A stretch of DNA of 14,739 nt from JAIVJN01 sp036732565. GTDB taxonomy: Bacteria; Acidobacteriota; Vicinamibacteria; Vicinamibacterales; UBA2999. Numbering within the stretch: position 1 is the stretch's first letter; each line of letters starts with the position of its first letter. The notes beneath the pieces were generated by a model. It did not search any database. It saw nothing but the letters and a program-made list of their open reading frames with translations, and was not told the origin of the DNA. This document shows, piece after piece, positions 6,963 through 13,739 of this stretch. The stretch covers positions 1 through 14,739 of the forward strand of contig DAINCF010000138.1 in the NCBI GenBank assembly GCA_036732565.1, in the 5' to 3' direction. A program made the position numbers and the translations under genes.

Positions 6963-8144
6963 ATGGCGCGAACCGTGATTGGCGCACTCGTTGCCGCGTT
7001 CGTCGTGTCGGGCGGAGTCCTGATCTCCGGCGATACGGTTTACCGATCGACCCACCACGATTACCGGGTCGTCACTGTCGTCGACGCGCTGGTGCAGCCG
7101 TGGTCGATCGCGTTTCTGCCCGGCGGAGACATCCTGATCACCGAGCGGCCAGGACGATTGCGCATCCTGCGCCAGGGCAAGCTCGTGGCGCAGCCGGTGG
7201 ACGGCGTGCCGAAGGTGTTTCATTCGTCGCAGGGTGGGCTGCTCGAAGTGATGCCGCATCCGAGCTTCGCGTCGAATCGGCTTCTGTACCTGACGTACTC
7301 CAAGCCGCTGCCTGGCGACCAGAAGTCGACGACCGCGCTGATTCGCGGTCGCTTCGAGAACGATCGCTTGACCAACGTCGAGCAACTCTTCGAATCCGTG
7401 TCCGATGGGCGCGGGCACTATGGCGGGAAGATCGCCTTCGACAAGGAGGGATATCTGTTCCTGACCCTGGGCGACCGACAGGTGACGCCGGAAGGCAACC
7501 TGGAGGCGCATCCAGCGCAGGATCTGTCGAACCACCACGGCAAGACCGTCCGGCTGCACGACGATGGCCGGGTGCCGAAGGACAATCCGTTCGCCACCCG
7601 CGCCGGCGCTCGCCCCGAAACTTGGACCTACGGTCATCGCAACGTGCAGGGCCTGGCGATTCACCCGGAGACCGGCGACGTCTGGACCGACGAGCACGGG
7701 CCCCAAGGTGGTGATGAGTTGAACCTCCTTCAGCCGGGCAAGAACTACGGCTGGCCGGTGGTGGGCTTCGGTGTCAACTACCGCACCGGCCTCGCCATTC
7801 ATGCCGGCACGCAGCGCGAGGGGATGGAGCAGCCAGTGAACATCTGGGTGCCGTCGATCGGCATCTCGGGCGGGATGTTCTACACCGGCGACCGCTTCCC
7901 GCAGTGGCGCGGCAACCTGTTCGTGGGTGGCATGGTGGGCGAGCAGCTCGCGCGCCTCACGCTCGATGGTCGGCGCGTCGTGAATCAGGAAACGCTGGCG
8001 CAGCGGATGGGACGCGTGCGCGACGTGCGCCAGTCGCCGGACGGCTACATCTATCTCGTCACCGACGATCGTGATGGCAAGCCCACACCAGTGCTGCGGA
8101 TGGAGCCGGTCGAGCGAACCACCTCTAACCCCTCAATTCGCTGA
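6963..8144 (+). CDS. PQQ-dependent sugar dehydrogenase (soluble aldose dehydrogenase family)
   Basis: This 393-residue protein has an N-terminal hydrophobic stretch (MARTVIGALVAAFVVSGGVLI) that serves as a signal peptide or anchor, so it should act in the periplasm. The rest is a six-bladed beta-propeller of the glucose/sorbosone dehydrogenase family: ALVQPWSIAFLPGGDILITERPGRLRIL, GGLLEVMPHPSF, GHYGGKIAFDKEGYLFLTLGDR (His152 is the candidate base), TYGHRNVQGLAIHP (Arg226, Asn227, Gln229) and WTDEHGPQGGDELNLLQPGKNYGWP (241-265). Family enzymes oxidise sugars, or sometimes other alcohols, using PQQ and an artificial or respiratory acceptor. The natural substrate cannot be read from sequence. 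GAGGAG at 6950-6955 supports ATG 6963. No PQQ biosynthesis genes are in the window. Confidence 0.88.
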   Translation: MARTVIGALVAAFVVSGGVLISGDTVYRSTHHDYRVVTVVDALVQPWSIAFLPGGDILITERPGRLRILRQGKLVAQPVDGVPKVFHSSQGGLLEVMPHPSFASNRLLYLTYSKPLPGDQKSTTALIRGRFENDRLTNVEQLFESVSDGRGHYGGKIAFDKEGYLFLTLGDRQVTPEGNLEAHPAQDLSNHHGKTVRLHDDGRVPKDNPFATRAGARPETWTYGHRNVQGLAIHPETGDVWTDEHGPQGGDELNLLQPGKNYGWPVVGFGVNYRTGLAIHAGTQREGMEQPVNIWVPSIGISGGMFYTGDRFPQWRGNLFVGGMVGEQLARLTLDGRRVVNQETLAQRMGRVRDVRQSPDGYIYLVTDDRDGKPTPVLRMEPVERTTSNPSIR

Positions 8145-8275
8145 CGGGCTCATTGGCGCAGTAGTGTAGTTCCTCGGTTCGCGTACCATCGTATGGCTCT
8201 CGATCTGAACTCGCGCCGATGGCGCCTGCATTCAAGCGAAACCGTGAGATAACCACCGAGTCCAAAGGCGTCAAG

Positions 8276-8596
8276 ATGATCGTGGAGGTCCGCACCTATC
8301 GGATCAAGTCGGGGCGTCGCGACGAGTTCATCCGCACCTTCCTGACGCGATCGATCCCCGCGCACCACGCGATCGGGATGCAGATCTTCGGCCCGTTGCT
8401 GGACGTGGAGCATCCCGACACGTTCGTCTTCCTGCGGGCGTTCCCGTCGATGGGCGAGCGCGACCGCATGAAGGCCGCGTTCTACGACGGCGAGCTCTGG
8501 AAACAGGAGCTCGAGAGCATCTTGATGCCGATGATCGACAGCTACGACGTCGTGCTCACCGAGCCGTCCGATGGGTGCGTGACGTTCTCAGTCTGA
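8276..8596 (+). CDS. NIPSNAP-family protein
   Basis: This 106-residue dimeric alpha/beta-barrel type protein has a characteristic opening MIVEVRTYRIKSGRRDEFIRTF, followed by IGMQIFGPLLDVEHPDTFVFLRAFPSMGERDRMKAAFYDGELWKQELES and a final strand DVVLTEP. This is the NIPSNAP subgroup of ferredoxin-like folds, usually of unassigned function in bacteria. The frame is open from 8219, but ATG 8276 places the conserved strand at the N-terminus and has AAAGG 7 bases upstream, so I use it. It overlaps the oppositely oriented DUF1801 gene by 9 bases (8588-8596). The 131 bases before it contain no clear gene, and only a weak hairpin (GCGCC, GAT, GGCGC near 8214). A second, divergent NIPSNAP homologue lies at 12481. 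Confidence 0.85.
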   Translation: MIVEVRTYRIKSGRRDEFIRTFLTRSIPAHHAIGMQIFGPLLDVEHPDTFVFLRAFPSMGERDRMKAAFYDGELWKQELESILMPMIDSYDVVLTEPSDGCVTFSV

Positions 8597-8965
8597 TTTG
8601 CGCTTGCGCCACGCGGCGGTCGCGGCTCGCAGGAGCGGTCTCACGCCCGGCTTCCGGAGATCGTCGACGGTCTTGATCACGATGTGCCGATGCACCTTGC
8701 CGCTGCCTTCGAGCAGTCCGCGCGGATCGGGAAGCGCGGCGCCGCCAACCAACCCGAGCTTGACGCCGGCCTTGCTGATGATGATCGTGCAAATCTGATC
8801 TTTGTAGCCCGCGCCGTAGCCGTATCCGACGTATGGCCCTGAGCCGTCGACATGTTCCTCCACGCCGGGCAAGAGCTCGAGCACGAAAGCCCGCGTCCCG
8901 CGCGCGAGCAGCTGGACGTCGCGCGAGTAGTTCGCAAGCAGCTCGTCGAGCGTCCGTGTCTTCAC
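8588..8965 (-). CDS. DUF1801 (YdhG-like) protein
   Basis: This 125-residue protein has the DUF1801 pattern: an N-terminal helix (TLDELLANYSRDVQLLARGTRAFVLELLPGVEEHVD), a strand pair YVGYGYGAGYKDQICTIIISKAGVKLGLVGG, then LPDPRGLLEGSGKVHRHIVIKTVDDLRKPGVRPLLRAATAAW and a basic tail RKRKSD. Bacterial members are small cytoplasmic proteins of unknown role. The start is probably GTG at 8965. The only purine run (AAAAGG) is too close to it to be an ideal ribosome site, and no ATG lies upstream in frame, so translation may be coupled to the lipoprotein gene that ends 16 bases earlier. It is the last gene of a four-gene minus-strand unit and overlaps the NIPSNAP gene tail to tail. Confidence 0.78.
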   Translation of the reverse strand: MKTRTLDELLANYSRDVQLLARGTRAFVLELLPGVEEHVDGSGPYVGYGYGAGYKDQICTIIISKAGVKLGLVGGAALPDPRGLLEGSGKVHRHIVIKTVDDLRKPGVRPLLRAATAAWRKRKSD

Positions 8966-8981
8966 CCTTTTCGTCGCGACG

Positions 8982-9440
8982 TTATTGCCGAACGCGTCCG
9001 GCGGCGTCCACCATGAACGCGTAACCCGGTTCCTGCCCCGAACCCGGCGTCAGCGTGTTCTGGGCCAGCTCGACGTCGTTGGCGAACACGCTGCGCAGCA
9101 CCGCGCCAGTCTCGTTGGTATCGCACCAGTTCTGATCGTTGATGCGGAAGCTGACGCTCGTGTTGATCGGGACGTCGTTGAGCGTGATTCGATAGCGATC
9201 GGGTGGCACGGGATCGAGCGCGATGGTGCCAAACGATCGCCAGCTCGGGTGAATGTGCGTCGCCCCGACCCCTTGCACGCACGCCGCCGCGGACGCCGGA
9301 AGATCGGTTCGCCGCGCGGTCGGACCGCGGAACTCGAAGCGCACGGATGCCACCGTGGACGTCGGTGTGGTCGGCGTGTCGCGATCGGATCCACACGCAA
9401 CGCCCAAGAGCGCCAAGGCCGCGATGAAGGTCCGCCTCAT
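8982..9440 (-). CDS. Small lipoprotein of unknown function
   Basis: This 152-residue protein opens with a lipoprotein signal (MRRTFIAALALLGVAC, lipidated Cys16), then a Thr/Pro linker (GSDRDTPTTPTSTV), so it should be anchored in an envelope membrane. The mature domain is beta-rich (ASVRFEFRGPTARRTDLPAS, RYRITLNDVPINTSVSFRINDQNWC) with two further cysteines, Cys54 and Cys106, that could pair, and a THIHPSW segment. The end YAFMVDAAGRVRQ suggests a final strand. I do not recognise the family. GAGGGG about 9 bases upstream supports ATG 9440. It lies 37 bases after the class D beta-lactamase homologue and 16 before DUF1801 on the same strand. A TAGAAT at 9475-9480 might give it an internal promoter. 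Confidence 0.75.
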   Translation of the reverse strand: MRRTFIAALALLGVACGSDRDTPTTPTSTVASVRFEFRGPTARRTDLPASAAACVQGVGATHIHPSWRSFGTIALDPVPPDRYRITLNDVPINTSVSFRINDQNWCDTNETGAVLRSVFANDVELAQNTLTPGSGQEPGYAFMVDAAGRVRQ

Positions 9441-9474
9441 GCTCGTCCCCTCTCGTCAATGTCCGGGTCAGCCC

Positions 9475-9480
9475 ATTCTA
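9475..9480 (-). promoter_or_regulatory. Possible internal -10 element (TAGAAT) before the lipoprotein gene
   Basis: Read on the minus strand, TAGAAT overlaps the TAG stop of the class D homologue and is followed by GGGC. The same ten bases TAGAATGGGC occur on the + strand at 13726-13735 just before the DinB gene. The start it would serve is 34 bases downstream. No good -35 is visible. Confidence 0.25.
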
Positions 9481-10293
9481 CCGGCGCTTCTGGGCATTGA
9501 GCGCTCGTTCGGCGAGCGCGATCCCGGCGGTGCGCTCGAGCGCGGCACTGGACCGCACCCGCGCGACAAACACGTAGTCGCCCCCGTCCGACTGTAGAGA
9601 TCCGACCAACCAACTGACGCGTTCGCCATCCACGCTGGTGTTGCCGGTCTTCGCGTAGACCGCCGGACTCGGCCACGTCAGGGTGAACGGTTGCGCGCCG
9701 GCGGCGTTGACCACCTGCCCTGGCGGCATGCGAAGCGCGGCCTTGACGGCCGAGACATGACGAGGCTCCACCGGCAACGTGCCTGCCATGAACCGCTGAA
9801 GAAACGCGAGCTGTTCCAGCGGCGAGACCACGAGGTCGCCGTTGATCCAGAACGCCGAGACGTCACGCTCGAAGGTGTCGGCGGCGTATCCCAGAGACGA
9901 CAGCTCGCTGCGCATGCGGTCGGGGCCGATCAAGCCCGCGGTCCGCTGAAAGAACGGAAGCACGGACCACTTGATCGCCGAATCGACCGTATGATGACGC
10001 CGCCACGCCGCGAAGTCGTTGGCCTTGCCATCCCACGGGAAGACGGTGTCCCCCGTGATGGCGCCGGTCTGCAACGCGATCAGGGCGTGCGGAATCTTGA
10101 AGGTCGACGCAGGCGCCGTCTTGCGATCGCATTCCCCTGCGTTGGAGACGAAGGGCTTCGAATCGCCGAGGCGGGAGAAGACGAAGCACTCCGCCGGCTC
10201 CTGCGCGGCCCGAGCCGAGACCACGGAAAGCGCCGCCACGACCGCGCATGCCATCCGTACGGCTGCAGTCACGATGAGCGATCGCTGCCTCAT
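9478..10293 (-). CDS. Class D (OXA-type) beta-lactamase homologue with altered motifs
   Basis: This 271-residue secreted protein has a signal peptide (about residues 1-30, ending SARA). It carries the class D serine-lysine motif PAS63TFK66IP, the SxV-position motif as S110-V-L112, a Tyr motif Y136-A-A where OXA enzymes have Y-G-N, W149 in FWINGDLVVSP, and K215-T-G217. The Tyr-to-Trp distance (13) equals OXA-10, so the alignment is firm. Class D enzymes acylate through the motif Ser with a carboxylated Lys; W149 is the residue that normally stabilises it. Loss of Asn in YGN and Val-to-Leu in SxV make penicillinase activity uncertain; penicillin binding or a sensor role is possible. The start overlaps the upstream hydrolase stop by 4 bases (ATGA). 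Confidence 0.85.
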   Translation of the reverse strand: MRQRSLIVTAAVRMACAVVAALSVVSARAAQEPAECFVFSRLGDSKPFVSNAGECDRKTAPASTFKIPHALIALQTGAITGDTVFPWDGKANDFAAWRRHHTVDSAIKWSVLPFFQRTAGLIGPDRMRSELSSLGYAADTFERDVSAFWINGDLVVSPLEQLAFLQRFMAGTLPVEPRHVSAVKAALRMPPGQVVNAAGAQPFTLTWPSPAVYAKTGNTSVDGERVSWLVGSLQSDGGDYVFVARVRSSAALERTAGIALAERALNAQKRR

Positions 10294-12281
10294 CGCGCCG
10301 TGCCGGCAGGCCGCTCGAACAGGTACTTCTGTTGCGCGGTTTCGAAGAGCAGCCCAGGCTTGCCGTCGTTGGTCTGCGGCCAGAACGCGAAGCCCACGAA
10401 CGGCGGCCCGGTCAGGATGAGGCGTCGTACACCGGACTGGTCCTTGTGCTCCCCGATGGGCGCGCTCCATTCGCCGGCATCGAAGACGAATCCGTCGCCC
10501 TCGCGGCGGATCGCGATCGTCCCCAACCGCGGATTGGTCCAAGTGCCCACCTGAGGCTCGACCCAGGCGGAATCCGGTTTCAATGAGATTTCGGACATCT
10601 GCTTCTTGATCACCTCGCCGAGCTGCTTGATGCCGAACGCCAGTCCCTGCTCGGCCTCTTCGTTCGCGTCGAAGAGCAACTCTACCAGCTTGCGGCGAAC
10701 CGCGCCGGTATACGCGTTGGCCGCCGACGCGTTGGTCAGCACGATCAATCCGACGCCCTGCTCGGGGTAGAAGGTCGCGTCAGCGGTGAACCCGAACGTG
10801 TTGCCGCCGTGTCCGAAGGCGTTGATGCCACGCGATTCGTCCTTGAACAGGGCCAGGCCGTACGACTGCTTGGCGCTGATCTTGACTTGCGGCTTCCGTC
10901 GCTCGAGGAGATTGGCCTCGGTAATCAGGCGCTTGCCGTCCAGCGTGCCTGAGCCGAGCTCCAGCAACAGCCAGCGCGAGAGGTCGCGGACGTTGGACCA
11001 GGCGCCGCCCGCGGGCATGACCGAGTCGACGCCGCGCTCGATCTCGGTCGCGATCGGCTGCGTATCGAACGCCAACGTGCGCCCGTGCGGCCGCGCGTGC
11101 TCGCGCTTCTGGGCGACGTCGAGATCCAGCGCGGTGGCGGTCATGCCGAGCGGGGTGAGAACCTCAGTGGTCATCGCGTCCACATACGCGCGGCGGAGGT
11201 CCTTCGACTTCGTCGCCGTCGTGGCCGCGACGTATCCGCCCGATGCCACCATGAGATTGCTGTACTGGAACGTCTCGCCGAAGCTCGTCGTCGGCTTCAT
11301 CGCGCGGAGGAGCTCAATCCGCGACATCGGCGTCGCGCCTTTCCATTCGAAGATGAACTCCATGTCCCAGCGGGGCAGGCCGGTGCAGGCGCACACGGTG
11401 TTCGCCATCGTCACGCGACTGGTCGCATCGGGATCGCCGAGCGCGAACGATGGCAGGAGCTTGGTGACCGGTGTGTCCCACGTGAACGTGTTGCGGTCCA
11501 CCAGCCGGGCCATCATCAACGACGTGAGCGGCTTGGTCATTGAGCCGATCATGAACAACGTCGACGGCGTCACCGGTTCGCTCTTGCCGCGCTCGCGCAC
11601 GCCGAGGCCTTTCTCCAGCACGATCTTGCCGTCCTGGACGACGGCCAGCGCGACGCCCGGCACGTTGGTCTGCTTGCGCGCTTCCTCGGCGAAGGCGAGG
11701 AACCTCTCGGCGCGTGCCGCGTCGAGGGGGTGGGCGCGGCGTCCGGCCAGATTTTCTTCGGTGCGCGCCGCCATCTCGAGACTGCCGATCGCGATGTTGA
11801 GCTGGGCTCCGCGACGTTCGGCGGCGGCGAGGGCGCCGTCGATCAGCGTCACGTAGTAGGTCTGGCCCTTGCGGCGCGCCGACGCGGCGACGACCCGGCG
11901 CTCTTCCGCGCCGGTCTCGTAGGCGATCTGCGCGATTTCATCCCACCCTTGCGTGGGCGGTGGCTTGGCCGTCATGCGCACGGTGCGTGCGAACTCGGGC
12001 TTCCAGCGCTTCCACGCTTGTGTCACCGCTTCTTCGGGAGTCGGCGCCGTCACCTCGACGAAGGCCGCCTCGAGCTCGCGCTGTGGCTCCTGGATCACGA
12101 TGAGGTCGTCCGTCCGCGCGACGTGCCACCCTTTGGCCACGGTGAACGTGGCGCTGGACGCGGTGGTCAGCTTGGTGTCCTCGGGCAACTCCTTGAACGC
12201 GAGCGCGGGCTGAGTCTGGGCTCCGATCGCAGCCGGCAGGCACGCCAGCATGAGGCAGAGCAGCGGCTTGAGGATCTTCAT
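10290..12281 (-). CDS. Secreted serine hydrolase, class C beta-lactamase family, three-domain
   Basis: This 663-residue protein has a signal peptide (MKILKPLLCLMLACLPAAIGAQ). Residues about 25-170 (SSATFTVAKGWHVARTDD...YYVTLIDGALAAAERR...AIGSL) look like a PsbP/MOG1-type domain. The beta-lactamase/esterase domain (about 190-540) has S247-M-T-K250, Y340-S-N342 and H491-G-G. The segment that usually reads HTSG is C-A-C-T-G-L-P-R here. A C-terminal beta domain (about 565-663, VGTWTNPRLGTIAI...WPQTNDGKPGLLFETA) follows. Family members include D-amino-acid peptidases, esterases and beta-lactamases; substrate is not predictable. GGAG lies 7 bases before ATG 12281. The downstream class D homologue overlaps it (ATGA), so the two are translated together. 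A three-hairpin repeat lies upstream. Confidence 0.88.
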   Translation of the reverse strand: MKILKPLLCLMLACLPAAIGAQTQPALAFKELPEDTKLTTASSATFTVAKGWHVARTDDLIVIQEPQRELEAAFVEVTAPTPEEAVTQAWKRWKPEFARTVRMTAKPPPTQGWDEIAQIAYETGAEERRVVAASARRKGQTYYVTLIDGALAAAERRGAQLNIAIGSLEMAARTEENLAGRRAHPLDAARAERFLAFAEEARKQTNVPGVALAVVQDGKIVLEKGLGVRERGKSEPVTPSTLFMIGSMTKPLTSLMMARLVDRNTFTWDTPVTKLLPSFALGDPDATSRVTMANTVCACTGLPRWDMEFIFEWKGATPMSRIELLRAMKPTTSFGETFQYSNLMVASGGYVAATTATKSKDLRRAYVDAMTTEVLTPLGMTATALDLDVAQKREHARPHGRTLAFDTQPIATEIERGVDSVMPAGGAWSNVRDLSRWLLLELGSGTLDGKRLITEANLLERRKPQVKISAKQSYGLALFKDESRGINAFGHGGNTFGFTADATFYPEQGVGLIVLTNASAANAYTGAVRRKLVELLFDANEEAEQGLAFGIKQLGEVIKKQMSEISLKPDSAWVEPQVGTWTNPRLGTIAIRREGDGFVFDAGEWSAPIGEHKDQSGVRRLILTGPPFVGFAFWPQTNDGKPGLLFETAQQKYLFERPAGTAR

Positions 12282-12388
12282 CGTGTTCTCCGATCAGCTT
12301 GCTACTGAGATCCTCCCTCTATTGTTCGGTTCAACGCGAGCGTCTTTTCTGTAACGGTTGGGTTAGCGCTTGGAGCGTGCCTCAACTC

Positions 12389-12439
12389 GTGGGGGCCGGC
12401 TTCAGCCGGCCCTGAGGTCCGCCTAAAGGCGGACCCCAC
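12389..12439 (+). repeat. Twin-hairpin palindromic element with outer stem
   Basis: Two adjacent perfect 9-bp hairpins: GGGCCGGCT/AGCCGGCCC (12393-12412, loop TC) and GGTCCGCCT/AGGCGGACC (12416-12435, loop AA), separated by TGA. They sit inside an outer GTGG/CCAC stem (12389-12392, 12436-12439). The whole could fold as a cloverleaf-like cruciform. It lies between the NIPSNAP gene stop and the serine hydrolase start, both on the minus strand, so it might terminate or process that transcript. Dispersed-repeat origin is also likely. Confidence 0.75.
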
Positions 12440-12479
12440 GCGAGTATTGCGGATGCACCCACGCGAGTCTTGCAATGCA
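12435..12479 (+). repeat. Two tandem ~22-bp repeats
   Basis: Two copies (12435-12457 and 12458-12479) share CCCACGCGAGT-n-TTGC and end in ATGCA. The first copy has one extra base. The core CCACGCGAGTnTTG resembles that of the in-frame repeat in dnaX at 23-111. The second copy ends next to the NIPSNAP stop codon (12481-12483). Confidence 0.6.
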
Positions 12480-12480
12480 C

Positions 12481-12942
12481 TCAGCCTGCCTTGGGCACAC
12501 TGAAGGTCCCTTCGACGATTTCCACGAAGGTCCGCTCCTCGCGCAGGATGAAGCGTTTGGCCTGCGCAAAGGCGAAGTTCTGTCGCGCCTCCGGATCGGC
12601 CTTCAACTTGTGGCGGTAGGCCTCGTACGACGCGAGGCTGTCGAACGCGATCAACCCCCAGCCGATGTCGTTCGTGCCTTCGTGCGGCAGGAAATACCCG
12701 ACGAGATGGCCGCCACACCGCGGGATGAGGCGTCCCCAGTTCTCTGCGTACTCCCGAAACGCGTCTCGCTGGAAGGGATCGATCTCGTAGCGAATCATGC
12801 AGGTCACTCTCATGGAGGTGCTCCCAAGGTTCGGCCCGGTCATCATCGCGCCGGGGCCGAGTGTCAGCGCGGCGGTCGAGGCGCCGAGGAGCGCCAGCGC
12901 GTCGCGGCGTCCGATGCGTTCGCGATCTGTGGTCGAGCTCAT
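12481..12942 (-). CDS. NIPSNAP-family protein with Tat-like N-terminal extension
   Basis: From ATG 12942 the 153-residue product begins MSSTTDRERIGRRDALALLGASTAALTLG, a twin-arginine-like (RR, then hydrophobic) leader. The NIPSNAP domain then runs from MRVTCMIRYEIDPFQRDAFREYAENWGRLIPRCGGHLVGYFLPHEGTNDIGWGLIAF to TFVEIVEGTF. An internal ATG at 12813 has GGGAG 8 bases upstream and would make a 109-residue cytoplasmic protein with the usual family start. Either start, or both, may be used. The domain is the same superfamily as the gene at 8276. It is divergent from the ArsR-type regulator at 12996, 53 bases away, a common arrangement for a regulated target. Function is unknown. Confidence 0.8.
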   Translation of the reverse strand: MSSTTDRERIGRRDALALLGASTAALTLGPGAMMTGPNLGSTSMRVTCMIRYEIDPFQRDAFREYAENWGRLIPRCGGHLVGYFLPHEGTNDIGWGLIAFDSLASYEAYRHKLKADPEARQNFAFAQAKRFILREERTFVEIVEGTFSVPKAG

Positions 12943-12980
12943 AGACCTGCAGTGTGCCTGTCGCCGGACATCAACACTTC

Positions 12981-12994
12981 GTTTATGATGAAAC
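12981..12994 (+). promoter_or_regulatory. Candidate operator: GTTT-N6-AAAC inverted repeat
   Basis: GTTT (12981-12984), ATGATG, AAAC (12991-12994) is a perfect short inverted repeat in an AT-rich pocket of the divergent region and overlaps the likely -10 of the ArsR gene. ArsR-family repressors often bind such dyads near their own promoters. Short arms make chance possible. Confidence 0.35.
12984..12989 (+). promoter_or_regulatory. Likely -10 element (TATGAT) of the ArsR gene, leaderless geometry
   Basis: TATGAT is followed by six bases and then ATG 12996. No Shine-Dalgarno sequence is present, so the transcript may begin at the start codon. No convincing -35 is seen 17 bases upstream. Confidence 0.4.
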
Positions 12995-12995
12995 T

Positions 12996-13721
12996 ATGAA
13001 TGTCGACCATGCCGACGTGGCCGCGTCCAGGATTGCGGCGGCCATCGGAGAGCCGGCGCGCGCCCGGATGCTGTACTGCCTGATGGACGGTCGCGCCCGA
13101 ACCAGCACGGAGCTGGCGATCGTGGCCGAGGTGAGCCCGTCGACGGCCAGCGTGCATTTGAACCGCCTGAAGGAACGGGACCTGGTGCACGTGATCGTCC
13201 AGGGCAAGCACCGCTACTACAACCTCGCCAGTGGCCATGTCGCGGCGGCGCTCGAAGCGCTGGCCGTGCTCGCCGGAGAGCCACGCGAGCCGTTCGTCCC
13301 CAACACGCCGAGTCGGCTGCGCGCCGCGCGGACCTGCTACGACCACATCGCCGGGGCCGTGGGTGTCGCCCTGCACGACGGCCTCACGACGCTGAAATGG
13401 TTGGCGCCTACCGCAACGACTGACCAGACCTATCACCTGACGCCGGCTGGACAACGCGCGCTGGAGGCGCTCGACATCGACGTCGACGGCCTCCGGCAAC
13501 TGCGGCGGCGCTTTGCGTGCGCCTGTCTCGACTGGAGCGAACGACGGCCACACATCGGCGGCGCGCTCGGCGCCGCACTGCTGAAGCTCGCGCTGAAGCG
13601 ACGCTGGCTGGCGCAGGATCTCGATAGTCGGGCGCTGAGCGTCACCCGGCTCGGCCAGCGTGAGCTGCTCGCGCGATTCGGCGTGAATGCAAAAACGGCG
13701 GACCCCGGACCGTCCTCCTGA
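12996..13721 (+). CDS. ArsR-family winged-helix regulator with extended C-terminal region
   Basis: This 241-residue protein has an ArsR-type DNA-binding domain at about 10-80: DNA-recognition helices TSTELAIVAEVSPSTASVHLNRLKERDLV (37-64) and wing VIVQGKHRYYNLAS (68-79). It is longer than typical ArsR proteins, with an extra domain holding ARTC114YDH117 and RRFAC175AC177LDWSERRPHIGGALGAALL. These Cys, His and Asp residues suggest a metal or redox sensor, but this is inference. The ORF opens at 12954; ATG 12996 is chosen because the sequence before it is not ArsR-like and because of the TATGAT spacing. The divergent NIPSNAP gene is its probable target. Subfamily function is unknown to me. Confidence 0.82.
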   Translation: MNVDHADVAASRIAAAIGEPARARMLYCLMDGRARTSTELAIVAEVSPSTASVHLNRLKERDLVHVIVQGKHRYYNLASGHVAAALEALAVLAGEPREPFVPNTPSRLRAARTCYDHIAGAVGVALHDGLTTLKWLAPTATTDQTYHLTPAGQRALEALDIDVDGLRQLRRRFACACLDWSERRPHIGGALGAALLKLALKRRWLAQDLDSRALSVTRLGQRELLARFGVNAKTADPGPSS

Positions 13722-13725
13722 GCGC

Positions 13726-13731
13726 TAGAAT
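13726..13731 (+). promoter_or_regulatory. Likely -10 element (TAGAAT) of the DinB gene, near-leaderless
   Basis: TAGAAT lies 8 bases (GGGCGCCC) before ATG 13740 with no Shine-Dalgarno sequence between, so the transcript may start at or next to the start codon. The sequence overlaps the tail of the space after the ArsR stop (13719-13721). No good -35 is visible. Confidence 0.4.
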
Positions 13732-13739
13732 GGGCGCCC

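Noticed and set aside
6915..7802. 295-residue minus-strand frame opposite the PQQ-type dehydrogenase
   Set aside because: No recognisable domain, and the + strand has the conserved propeller motifs.
10294..10542. N-terminal extension of the class D homologue frame to 10542
   Set aside because: It overlaps the serine hydrolase coding sequence, is Arg-rich and non-family-like, and ATG 10293 with a signal peptide gives the normal length.
10786..11856. 356-residue + strand frame inside the serine hydrolase gene
   Set aside because: Ser/Arg-rich with no domain, and lies entirely antisense to a gene with clear active-site motifs.
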